This document shows positions 10,529-19,057 of a DNA stretch of 64,000 nucleotides, piece after piece; position 1 is the first letter of the stretch; the number at the start of each line of letters is the position of its first letter. The notes under the pieces are model-generated. The model was not told where the DNA came from. It did not search any database and saw nothing but the letters and a program-made list of their open reading frames with translations. The position numbers were made by a program, and so were the translations under genes. The DNA is from Desulforamulus profundi (lineage in GTDB: Bacteria > Bacillota_B > Desulfotomaculia > Desulfotomaculales > Desulfotomaculaceae), in NCBI RefSeq assembly GCF_002607855.1, contig NZ_AWQQ01000017.1, positions 1-64,000 of the forward strand. Direction: 5' to 3'.

Positions 10529-10551
10529 AACAATTAACCTCCTCTGCTCTA

Positions 10552-10962
10552 TTAATTCCCTTCGTCATTTTCCCCATGCTGTTTACCAAAAATCGTCCAG
10601 AAATACTCCCTTGCATTCATGAAGGCGGTGGCAAAAGCAAAATTACCGTCAACCCCCAGTTCAAACCCTTCATCCTGCAAAATAAGTTCACCGGCATAGG
10701 CAGCCAATTTCCTGATTAAATCTTTGTAATTCAAGTCATAGGCCTTTACCAGTTCCGGCACCCTGGCCAGATGGCGCTTGAGATCCCGGCGCTTCATCCG
10801 TCCAAAGGTCATCTGCTTAAAAAGGGGCGCTCCGTCAATGCTCCCGTCCTTTGTCTGCCCCCTCGCCACCATGCCGAGAACCACCCCTGCCAGGAAGGCT
10901 CCCTGCCCGGCGGGGGTCTGCATCACCGGATCGGCAAACTTGGCCAAGAAATCCAGCTTCAT
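10552..10962 (-). CDS. cas11: Type I-B small subunit Cas11b (detached C-terminus of TM1802-type Cas8b)
   Basis: Predicted helical small subunit of Cascade that stabilises the displaced DNA strand. The 136-aa protein has FLAGVVLGMVARGQ near its N-terminus, a motif otherwise found in the C-terminal region of TM1802/Csh1-type Cas8b. The ATG at 10962 is preceded by GGGAGGTGA, and the cas8b stop (10967-10969) lies 4 bp upstream, so the two products are separate but coupled. In many relatives this domain is fused to Cas8b or made by internal initiation, so a separate gene is a natural split. The role is inferred from position and motif. Confidence 0.75.
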   Translation of the reverse strand: MKLDFLAKFADPVMQTPAGQGAFLAGVVLGMVARGQTKDGSIDGAPLFKQMTFGRMKRRDLKRHLARVPELVKAYDLNYKDLIRKLAAYAGELILQDEGFELGVDGNFAFATAFMNAREYFWTIFGKQHGENDEGN

Positions 10963-10966
10963 AAAC

Positions 10967-12493
10967 TCACCTCCCATTTGCTTTTGTTAAAAAGTCAACC
11001 AGAGCAACCATATTTTTAACTTCATGGCGGCCAAATCTTTTTACCCAGTCCCGGTCCGCAAATAAACCGGGAAACCGGGATACCATCAAGGTTTTCAAAC
11101 AATACACATCCACCTGCTGGCCACCTAACAGTTTTCCCATTGTTTGCACCCACTTGTCCCGCATTATTTTTTTATCTTCATCCCTTTTCCCCGCCAGACT
11201 CAGCAAAACCCTGTACAAAAGCTTGAAAAGACCGTCCAGGGCACCTGTCTCCCTATCATCTTCATTAACGGACAGATGCACATTTATTGTTTCCTGCCAC
11301 AATTTAAGGAGTTTCCTTAACCGTGACGGCGGCACATCTTCAACGAGCAGGTGCACCCGCTCTTGCCTTTGGTTCTGTTCCCAGAAGAAGAAATGATAGA
11401 CCAGCCCGTCGCCCTGTTCGGCCAATTTATTGAACCTTTTTTCTTCCGTCTTGATCCCCTTGTGTAAAAACTCCTCCGTTTTATCGGCAATCTTTTTCAG
11501 GTTGGCTATGCCAAATAACAGTTCAGGTACCACGTCAATATGCAGCCCCGCCACTGTTTGGGAATCGCGAAAACTTTCCTTTATTTTTTCCTTGCCGTCG
11601 CAAACCAGGGAAAAACAATGTTGACACACCGGATACACTTTTTCTTTGGACCCTGGAATGTCCCTGGCTCCAGGTAAAAAGCCGGGTTTGTCAAAGGTGG
11701 CGAAGGTAAACAGCTTGTCCACAGTAATAGCTGCAGCAGCCTGGCCGCCACATACAGCGCAAAAACAGGTCTTATCTACTTTGGCCACACCACCTGCGAC
11801 CATATGGTCAGAAAGCTTTTTTTCGAAATACCGCCGAAAGGCGGCTACTTCTCCCGGATAAAGGAAACGCCCATTATCGTTTACACCGAATATCAGTATA
11901 TAAGAGCGTTTTCTGTCTGACCAAAGGGATACGATATCGTCAACCCGGTCAATCAGATATTGCATAATGGTATTCACCGCTCCCGGCGTAAATGCTTTTT
12001 CTTCTTCAAAGGCGTCAAGCATGGCGTTTTTCAGTTTTAAGTAGCGGTTGTCTTTGATTTCCTTTGTTACTTGCTTGGATAAAAAACCAGGTTGTGTTCC
12101 CCGTAACCAGGCCAGCATTTCTTGGCGGGCCGCCTCACCCCCTTTTCCCATCAGTTCCTTCTGTCCGTCAGACATGGCTGTTCCCAATTTATACACCGGG
12201 GAAAACTTCCAGCTGGTATTTGATCCCACCGGCTCGCGGTATAAATATTTTTCTTTCTCCACCCGGGGATATTCAACAAGATCAATTTTTGCTATCCCTA
12301 AAACCTTTAATACATCCGCATCTTTGTCATCAACTGACAACCAAATTCGTATTTCCCGTCCGCTTTTCTTTGCGTCGGCCATAACAGGAAGAGGCAACTG
12401 TAGATAGCTGCTAATATCGTTGTCTTTTGAAACATCTTTCGCTGTCCCTTTAACCATTAATCCCAAGTCGCGTACCGCATGAATAAATCCCAT
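10967..12493 (-). CDS. cas8b: Type I-B large Cascade subunit Cas8b (TM1802/Csh1 family)
   Basis: Large subunit expected to recognise the PAM and recruit Cas3. The 508-aa protein has an N-terminal MGFIHAVRDLG segment and a central zinc-finger pair, CAVCGG and CQHC (about residues 250-300), typical of TM1802/Csh1 proteins. It lacks the C-terminal helical part, which is encoded by the next gene. The start is taken at ATG 12493, preceded by GGGGGGTGA, rather than the in-frame start 18 nt upstream. It begins the I-B module, 70 bp after the last type III gene. Confidence 0.88.
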   Translation of the reverse strand: MGFIHAVRDLGLMVKGTAKDVSKDNDISSYLQLPLPVMADAKKSGREIRIWLSVDDKDADVLKVLGIAKIDLVEYPRVEKEKYLYREPVGSNTSWKFSPVYKLGTAMSDGQKELMGKGGEAARQEMLAWLRGTQPGFLSKQVTKEIKDNRYLKLKNAMLDAFEEEKAFTPGAVNTIMQYLIDRVDDIVSLWSDRKRSYILIFGVNDNGRFLYPGEVAAFRRYFEKKLSDHMVAGGVAKVDKTCFCAVCGGQAAAAITVDKLFTFATFDKPGFLPGARDIPGSKEKVYPVCQHCFSLVCDGKEKIKESFRDSQTVAGLHIDVVPELLFGIANLKKIADKTEEFLHKGIKTEEKRFNKLAEQGDGLVYHFFFWEQNQRQERVHLLVEDVPPSRLRKLLKLWQETINVHLSVNEDDRETGALDGLFKLLYRVLLSLAGKRDEDKKIMRDKWVQTMGKLLGGQQVDVYCLKTLMVSRFPGLFADRDWVKRFGRHEVKNMVALVDFLTKANGR

Positions 12494-12562
12494 AAACTTA
12501 TCACCCCCCACTGAACTGCCAAGACCTGACTGTTGCCATAGCCTGCCGGTAATGGCTTTGAC

Positions 12563-14665
12563 CTACTCATCGTATGATAATCCTCTGTCCTCCCTGGCCA
12601 GCTGTAAGAACCACTCCTTTGTAGCAGCCTTCATAAACCACTTAAAATTCTCGTCTCCACCTTCCTTTGCTTCTTTCGTCAACCTGGGATAGTGCACCGG
12701 AAGCTCATCTATGGGACTGCCAAAAATGGATTTTAAATCACAAATATTCTCCAGTTCAGAAAAGTCTTTACCAAAGGCCTCCTTGCAGGTTTCTTTAAAT
12801 TTGTCAATATACCCATCCAGGTCGACTTCCTGTGCTCCGGAATTAGTTAAGCCGGCATATCTCTTTTGAAAATTAAAGGTTTTACAGGACTCAATTGATA
12901 TTCTTACACTGCCCAGACCCAGCGGTTTGCCGTAACCCAGCCTGTGAAACAGACCTTCTTCCAGCTGGATACTCCAGGCAAGGGCCCCTAATTCTTCTTC
13001 GGTAAGGTTCTCAAAGCGGACTAAAAAGCTAAACCGGCTGCCCGGCTTCACAGGATCTTTTATTGTCCGGTTACGCTTGTTGTCAGATGATCCTTTTTGC
13101 CACTGAAACCTGCTGTGATGGCGGTAAAACTTTCTCCCCCGAAGTTTCAGGGTCTGTTGATAGCCATCCCTTTTATTAATGTAACGAGCCTTCCCTTCGC
13201 TGTCAGCAAGGTAAAAGAAAGTGGCAGTGGGCTTGGGCGATGCCAGCTCCGCCAGCGTAACCATGTCTTCTGTTCTATTTTTACCAACAAGTTTTCCATC
13301 ACTTACTTCCACCCTGCCGGCGTATGAGGCAAATCCTTTGTCATCTGAGGTCGATGGTTTCACCCAACCAAAAAGACGACAAGCTGGGCACAGTTTTTCA
13401 TATCTGCCGCATGGACGCAAGTATTCAGGCAACAGTTCCCCTGTACTTGCCTTAAACAGCCGGCGGCTAATCTGGACAGGAACCATGTACTTAACCTCAT
13501 TCCCACTAACTCCGGCATATACAAGGTCTCCCGGTTTTAATTCTTTCGAAGCATAGATGAAATTGCTCAGCGCAATCTCGGTTTTATCCTTTTCTCCCCG
13601 GGAACACCCACCGTCAGAGTCTTTTAATTGTTCCTCATGCCTTTTCTGATATTCACCCACTATTCTTTCGTAATCCTCACGGACTTGTCCTGGCAATTCA
13701 ATTAACTCCGCCTCCCCGAAGAAAAACCGCTCATCATGCTTGTTCTCAGCATTTTGCCCGGAGATAAACAGCCAACCCTTTTCTATAATAATTAGTTCAT
13801 TGCTCTTGTACTGTTCAGAACACTGTCGTGCTTCATTTTCATCCCTGAAAAGATTTTTCACTTTCCAGTAAGAAATTGGTTTATTGGCATGTTTTTTCGG
13901 CTCTAAAAGGGCCCAGACTTTATCCCCGTGATTGAAGCCATCCGTATCAACCTTCGTTTCTGATGGAGCCGTTTTACTTTGCTTTTTCGGGTCATATTTA
14001 CTTATCCAGGCAGCAAGCTGCATGTTTTTATGATTTTTAACTGACCTTCCCTTCAGTAGTTGCAGTTTCCAACTGACATCCTCTTGGATCACCCTGGCCG
14101 GAATCAGATCTTTTGCCTCTTGCGCCTCCATACGGCGGCTATACAGTTTGTCAGCAAAGACGGCAAAACAGGAATTGGTCGCAGCCTCATAAACATTCCT
14201 GATCATTCCCCGCAGGCTGGAGCCGGGAATAAAGGGTTTATCCCACCTTTTAATAAAACTATAGACTCCATGCCCGCCGGCTACTTCACCGGGTCTACCT
14301 TCACTAATAAACAACGGCGTTACTACTTCCAGTGTACAAGCCATATAACCCGTTAATCCGCTATAAACGGCATGGGAAGGCGGGGTTTGGTGTTTAAAAA
14401 AGGGGTGTTCCACCTCCGGCAGGGGAGAAACAAAATTGTAAGGGTTAAAAAAATGCCGGCTTTTTTCTTTTTGCTCGCTAACAAGTTTTAACTTTTTCGC
14501 TCTTTTTTTACCGTCATTTTCAGCAGCAAGCACAAACTCCACCTCCAGTCCTTTCGCAGGTGCAAAACCTTTGACCTCAGAAAGTCGAAAATAATAATCC
14601 TGACCTTGGGTCGTAATAAAGCCGTAATTTTTCTCCATCTTGATAAACTTAATTTTCCCTCTCAT
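12563..14665 (-). CDS. Type III-D RAMP protein (TIGR03986-like, Cas7-insertion) with N-terminal cold-shock domain
   Basis: 700-aa RAMP subunit of the III-D complex. Residues 1-62 form a cold-shock-like fold: RGKIKFIK, an RNP1-like KNYGFIT, an RNP2-like DYYFRLSEV and VEFVLA. The RAMP/Cas7 part follows: TLEVVTPLFISEG, PFIPGSSLRGMIRN, a CPACRLFGW Cys motif and the C-terminal glycine-rich RLGYGKPLGLGSVRI. A roughly 250-residue insertion separates the RAMP halves, as in the Cas7-insertion subunit of III-Dv complexes. ATG 14665 is preferred (GGAGTGGG upstream; upstream ORF sequence is csx19 in another frame). It overlaps csx19 by 17 bp. The RNA-binding role of the added domain is inferred. Confidence 0.85.
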   Translation of the reverse strand: MRGKIKFIKMEKNYGFITTQGQDYYFRLSEVKGFAPAKGLEVEFVLAAENDGKKRAKKLKLVSEQKEKSRHFFNPYNFVSPLPEVEHPFFKHQTPPSHAVYSGLTGYMACTLEVVTPLFISEGRPGEVAGGHGVYSFIKRWDKPFIPGSSLRGMIRNVYEAATNSCFAVFADKLYSRRMEAQEAKDLIPARVIQEDVSWKLQLLKGRSVKNHKNMQLAAWISKYDPKKQSKTAPSETKVDTDGFNHGDKVWALLEPKKHANKPISYWKVKNLFRDENEARQCSEQYKSNELIIIEKGWLFISGQNAENKHDERFFFGEAELIELPGQVREDYERIVGEYQKRHEEQLKDSDGGCSRGEKDKTEIALSNFIYASKELKPGDLVYAGVSGNEVKYMVPVQISRRLFKASTGELLPEYLRPCGRYEKLCPACRLFGWVKPSTSDDKGFASYAGRVEVSDGKLVGKNRTEDMVTLAELASPKPTATFFYLADSEGKARYINKRDGYQQTLKLRGRKFYRHHSRFQWQKGSSDNKRNRTIKDPVKPGSRFSFLVRFENLTEEELGALAWSIQLEEGLFHRLGYGKPLGLGSVRISIESCKTFNFQKRYAGLTNSGAQEVDLDGYIDKFKETCKEAFGKDFSELENICDLKSIFGSPIDELPVHYPRLTKEAKEGGDENFKWFMKAATKEWFLQLAREDRGLSYDE

Positions 14666-15203
14666 CCGCTTCCCACTCCTCCAGTGAATAGTACCAGGCA
14701 AACTGCGGACGGCCAAAATAGGTGTAAATCCTGGTCTTGATAACCGCTCGTTTTTTGTTCGTATGCTCCCCCAGCGGATAAACCAGCCGGGCGGCTGCAA
14801 ACCTACCGTCATAGTACCTGTCTCCCCGTTTCTCTCCCCAGAGGAGCAAGGTTTCATCGTGCCGGCAGAGGTGCTGTATCCCTGTTTCTGCCCAAAAATC
14901 GCGAAGTTGATATCTACGGTCAAATTTGCTGCCGGCAGGGCCGATAAAACGCCACCTGTACGCATCATCTTCTCTTCTTAATTCCAGGTCCCCTCCTGGT
15001 CCAAACAGCCTTAACCGCTCAAGATATTTCAGCTCCGGCAATTGTTCTTTTAATATCTCGCAACGGTCCGGATGCTCACCAATGGACCATAGCAAGCCGC
15101 CGGGCGTAATCTTCAAAAAATCAGGTAATATTTCAGTTTTTATCCTGCCACCGAAAATGGCTATATGGTCTTTTGTACAAACTGATAACACCAGGGTTTT
15201 CAT
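14649..15203 (-). CDS. csx19: Type III-D protein Csx19 (TIGR03984 family)
   Basis: 184-aa protein recognised by its place between III-D RAMP genes and by its sequence: MKTLVLSVCTKDHIAIFGG, FGPGGDLELRRE and the RLVYPLGE segment. Csx19 is a signature of subtype III-D and is part of the effector complex in III-Dv systems, although its precise function is not settled. It overlaps the double-Cas7 gene by 4 bp upstream and the cold-shock RAMP gene by 17 bp downstream, so translation is probably coupled. No catalytic motif is visible. Confidence 0.8.
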   Translation of the reverse strand: MKTLVLSVCTKDHIAIFGGRIKTEILPDFLKITPGGLLWSIGEHPDRCEILKEQLPELKYLERLRLFGPGGDLELRREDDAYRWRFIGPAGSKFDRRYQLRDFWAETGIQHLCRHDETLLLWGEKRGDRYYDGRFAAARLVYPLGEHTNKKRAVIKTRIYTYFGRPQFAWYYSLEEWEADEREN

Positions 15204-16752
15204 TTTACACCCTCCCCTGCCAGTTCCAAAAGCCTGGTATGGAATTTTTCAACCTGCCGCTGAGCTTCAGGTGATTGCATAAATTTTTTAAAATTATATT
15301 CTCTGACTGTCAGAGCACCGGAATAGCGTTCTGTTCCTTCGGAAAATAAACTGCTTTTAACCATTACCTTTCCTTCACTTATTGCCGCCTTGCCCAACCC
15401 TTTTGCCCTCCCTGAGCCCACAGATACAAGCCCTTCATTTAAGTCCCGCAGGTCAACAGCAGCCAGCCAAGTTCCCATGCTTCCGGTTCTTCAAATAGAA
15501 TCTCGATATAATAACTAGGTCGATAGGTGTATACACTATCAAATTTTTTCCCTTCGCTGCCCCCTCCGGTAAAGCGGTCAACGGCCAGATAGTCTTGAAG
15601 ATAAAATTTGCCCGCCTCAATTTCCCAGGCATCAGATATTTTCAGGCGGCTGCCTGCGTGCATGCTGCCGAAAAGCTTGCAGGCCAGGCATTCATTGCCG
15701 TTTTTCTTATCCGGTCGGCGGCTGCAGGACCTGCCAGGCTCACTTTCACCTGCAGCCAGTGGGTCACAGGCAACCAACCATCCTGCCAGATTATTTAATT
15801 CCGCCAGGGTTCTGCCAATCCGTTCGGTCTGGAAGCGCAATACACCGCGCAAAGAGCTCCCAGGCAGGCACGTCCGCCTTTTCCCTCTTTCCGTAACCAG
15901 TAGCGGGAATGAATCATAGGGACTTTCCACCGTCAGAAAGCTTTCTTTCGTCAGAAATCCTTCTTTAAACCTAAGTGTTCCGCTGATAATTAAAAATGTA
16001 TCGTCCGACCCCGCAAATAGTCGCCGGGCTTCCTCCAACCGCCGGGAAAACCAGTTTGCTATTTCTTGCCCTCCTTGCAAAAACCAGTCATCCGAGGTAA
16101 GCAGAGCGTAAAATTGCGTCCACTGGGCCGGCGTGCATTGGGGCAGACGCCAGGCCGCAACATTATCTAAAGACACACGACCGAGGCCGCGGGAACTTTT
16201 CCCTCCAAAACGTATACGCCCTTCGCCGATTTCTGCCAGTAAAGCCGCCAGCAGCACTTCCTCCTTGTCCGTAAGCCCGGTTGCCTCCATTCTCAGCACA
16301 AGCTGTGCCCCCCGCGCCACGGTTTCATAGTCATACTTTGCGGCCGCTGCACTGTTGGAGGTGCGTGATACTCTGTTTATCCCGACACCATCCCGAATGG
16401 AAGTACCGTCTGCCAACTGGATCTCCATGTCATGGACCAGTATTTTGGCAGACAGCCTGTTATTGGATGATCCAGCATCCGGGTAAATATTGCCAAACAT
16501 TGCGCATGTGGGGCAGTCGCATTCCCTATCCGTTATGCCTGATAAAGACAGGCACTTTTTCTCCCCGCGCAAGGAAGAAAACAGGCGTGTCGCCCTGCCA
16601 CGTAAGGCCCCGGCAACGGAAGAACCTGGTATTATGAGGGCACTATCCGGCCTCCGGTATATCATGGCATCACAAAGGGGGCTGTCATCGCCGCTCCCGA
16701 CATGAAGCTGCGTTGCCAGGGTCAGGTTTGCAGCCAATAAAATTCTATCCAT
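15200..16752 (-). CDS. Type III-D RAMP protein with two Cas7-like domains, one frameshift
   Basis: Double Cas7 (Cas7-2x type) backbone subunit, 517 aa after correction. Domain 1 has TLATQLHVGSGDDSPLCDAM, IIPGSSVAGALRG, CPTCAMFG and FGGKSSRGLGRV. Domain 2 has TVESPYDSFPLLV, CLPGSSLRGVLR, CLACKLFGS and, after the shift, VSVGSGRAKGLGKA. The first frame ends at TAA (15439) just before the last glycine-rich loop, which continues in the next frame from about 15460; loss of one base explains both. ATG 16752 is preferred over GTG 16761 because GGGGTG is well spaced. It overlaps csx10 by 8 bp. Asp residues in the SGDDSPL type of segment are candidates for target-RNA cleavage. Confidence 0.85.
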
Positions 16753-19057
16753 TTTCTTCACCCCTTTGCTCCATGCTCACCAGTTTTTCACCCAGCCATT
16801 GCAGGCAAAGGGGCCACAAGGCGCCTTTGAGTTGAAAACCGGTATCAGAGTAATTCTTGATCTTGTCTTCCATTACTGCGTAAATATCTTTAACTTTTTG
16901 GGCCATTGATTTACCAAAACTTTGAAAATCGTCTTTGTTTCTGTCAGGTATATCAAACTCCTTTAAAATGTTTACACTGCCAAAGGACTCCAGCTTGTTT
17001 ACTAGGTCATCAATTTCCAGATGGGCATGAGCAAACAGCCACCTTGCAACTTCTCTATACCTTTTGGTGACTTCTTCGCCCCATTTGGGATCAAACACCG
17101 GTAGAGTTGAATAATGATACTCCCACAACAAATCGGGTTGTATTTCGTCTTTCCAAATTGCTGTTACATCCGTCCTTTCTTTGAGCCAATCCTCTGGAAC
17201 CTCAACCACATCTAATTTATCCGTAAGTTCCGGGATCAGGTAAACAGCGTGGTTAAAGGAAATTCTGCCGAAACCTTCGTGGCGTCTGTATCCCCAGCCG
17301 CCGGCTTCGAGTCTCTCCAGAGTTTTCTGGCATTCATCAAAGGAAGTATCCGGTGACAAGTCAAAGCCAAGGGCAGAACCTGCTTTAATGGCCAGATCAC
17401 TAAAGCCCGGTAATCCCGTAACCCCGGAAAAGCTGCGGATTTCTCCGGTCTTTATGAAAACATTGTTAATTTTTCCGACTTTAAGGCCAAGCAGCTGGGA
17501 CAGGATCTCAGGCGTAAACCGGGAAATGGTTCTTCCCCAGGGATCAGTGATAATGCTGTCTGTCAGAAAAGTAAGGGTGATGCCGCCGGCAGACTTTACC
17601 CTCTCTGCCAGCGGCAACGGGTTGAGCCAAGAACCGGCCACAGGTTTTAAATACAGGCGTGTTTTTCCATACCCTCTGGTTATACCCTTCCCCAAGCGTA
17701 ATGTAATCTCATAGCCTTCTCCCTTTTGTTCGCACAACCGCAAAAGGCCGTTCAGGCAGTCTTTATCCGATGCCGTAATTTCTCCGATGAAATACTGCCC
17801 GGCGGACAGTGGTTGGTATGAAAAAAGCCTTCCTTTATCAGCCATGCGTTCCTTTTCTTTCATACCGACATGAGGTGCATAGTCAAAACGGGGATTATAA
17901 ATGGTATAATCGCCTTCCTGCAGCGGCATATATCCTGCCACCTGCACCATGGGAACATCCTGGTCATCGCACTGTTGGCAGCTTCCCTGGAAGGACCTGT
18001 TTGCATAACTGTGTAAATATATTTCACCCTTTTCATTCCGGTGTGGTTTAGTGGCGTAAAAGGGTTTATTTTTGCAAGTGAGAAAATCAAAGGGAGCAGG
18101 AAGGCACGGAAATAACCAGTCTGTTTGATATTGTTTGGCGGGATACAATGGAGTAAAGCACACTTTTCCCCGGCGAAAAATATTTAGGAAAAGGTCATAA
18201 TCTTCACGCATATCATTGTTTTGCACATACCTGGCAGCAAAGGCTCCTAACAGGGTCGAACCGCTGATAAAGGAAATACCATGGTATTCATTGCCGCCAA
18301 AGTTTGCTTGAGAGACGATGATCGGTTCCTGGGCCTGGGCTACAACCAGTAACCTGATGTAACCGGCATTCTCCGGCAGATGGCAGGCACCTTCCCGGTA
18401 ATGCCTGGCATCATGTTTAAAACGCCTGTTTCTTTTTTCCTCCCCTTTTACTAACATGCCAAAATGCTGTAACAGTTCGGCCTGACAAACATCCTCCCCG
18501 ATGCCCACAACCTTACACAAAGAGATCAAACACCGGCCACAACCCCTGTTGACTGAACTGCCAAGCCCCCGCACCATCCTGGCAGCAGCAACCAAAAGGG
18601 CTGCCTGATCCTTCTCCCGGTCACTGCCGGTTATTTGTTCAACAGAAAATTCAAACTCCAGGCCGTTGCTGCCAAACTCCCTGGCATACAATTTCTTGTC
18701 TTCGGCCTTCCGTAAAAGCGGATTGAGCTTGACCCCTCGCTTCACCCGGGCAAATTTTTTGTTTCCAAAGGATGTGAGGGCAACAGCAGACACCAGCCGG
18801 GCATTGCCGAAGGCCCAGCTTTTAGCCTTTGCCGGCGAACCGAAGATTTCTTCCAGTAAGCACCCTTTCCCTGCCACATGCTCCAACAATTCAGCGGCTG
18901 CAGAACGGAACAAGCCGGCCAGCGTTGAGCCTCTGATACAAGGGTTGCCGTTTTCATCCCGCAGCAACACCGAATCAATGGAATTTCCCCATGATTGCCC
19001 GGTTGAAGTATGAAACTCTGACAGAAACTTTAATTTAAAGACCATTGTAATACTCAT
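16745..19057 (-). CDS. csx10: Type III-D Csx10-type fusion (Cas7-like + Cas5-like + helical C-terminus)
   Basis: 770-aa subunit with three visible parts. Residues 1-190 form a Cas7-like RAMP (FHTSTGQSWGNSIDS, GSTLAGLFRSA, RGLGSSVNRGCGR). Residues 225-590 form a Csx10/Cas5-like RAMP (IIVSQANFGGNEY, FISGSTLLGAFAARY, RLGKGITRGYGKTRL). From about 620 to the end is a highly charged, mainly helical stretch, resembling the Cas11 small subunit. This matches the Cas7-Cas5-Cas11 fusion of III-Dv complexes. No separate Csm2/Cmr5 gene exists in the island, which supports a built-in small subunit. The ATGA junction with cas10 indicates tight coupling. The domain split is my reading, not a profile search. 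Confidence 0.82.
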   Translation of the reverse strand: MSITMVFKLKFLSEFHTSTGQSWGNSIDSVLLRDENGNPCIRGSTLAGLFRSAAAELLEHVAGKGCLLEEIFGSPAKAKSWAFGNARLVSAVALTSFGNKKFARVKRGVKLNPLLRKAEDKKLYAREFGSNGLEFEFSVEQITGSDREKDQAALLVAAARMVRGLGSSVNRGCGRCLISLCKVVGIGEDVCQAELLQHFGMLVKGEEKRNRRFKHDARHYREGACHLPENAGYIRLLVVAQAQEPIIVSQANFGGNEYHGISFISGSTLLGAFAARYVQNNDMREDYDLFLNIFRRGKVCFTPLYPAKQYQTDWLFPCLPAPFDFLTCKNKPFYATKPHRNEKGEIYLHSYANRSFQGSCQQCDDQDVPMVQVAGYMPLQEGDYTIYNPRFDYAPHVGMKEKERMADKGRLFSYQPLSAGQYFIGEITASDKDCLNGLLRLCEQKGEGYEITLRLGKGITRGYGKTRLYLKPVAGSWLNPLPLAERVKSAGGITLTFLTDSIITDPWGRTISRFTPEILSQLLGLKVGKINNVFIKTGEIRSFSGVTGLPGFSDLAIKAGSALGFDLSPDTSFDECQKTLERLEAGGWGYRRHEGFGRISFNHAVYLIPELTDKLDVVEVPEDWLKERTDVTAIWKDEIQPDLLWEYHYSTLPVFDPKWGEEVTKRYREVARWLFAHAHLEIDDLVNKLESFGSVNILKEFDIPDRNKDDFQSFGKSMAQKVKDIYAVMEDKIKNYSDTGFQLKGALWPLCLQWLGEKLVSMEQRGEENG

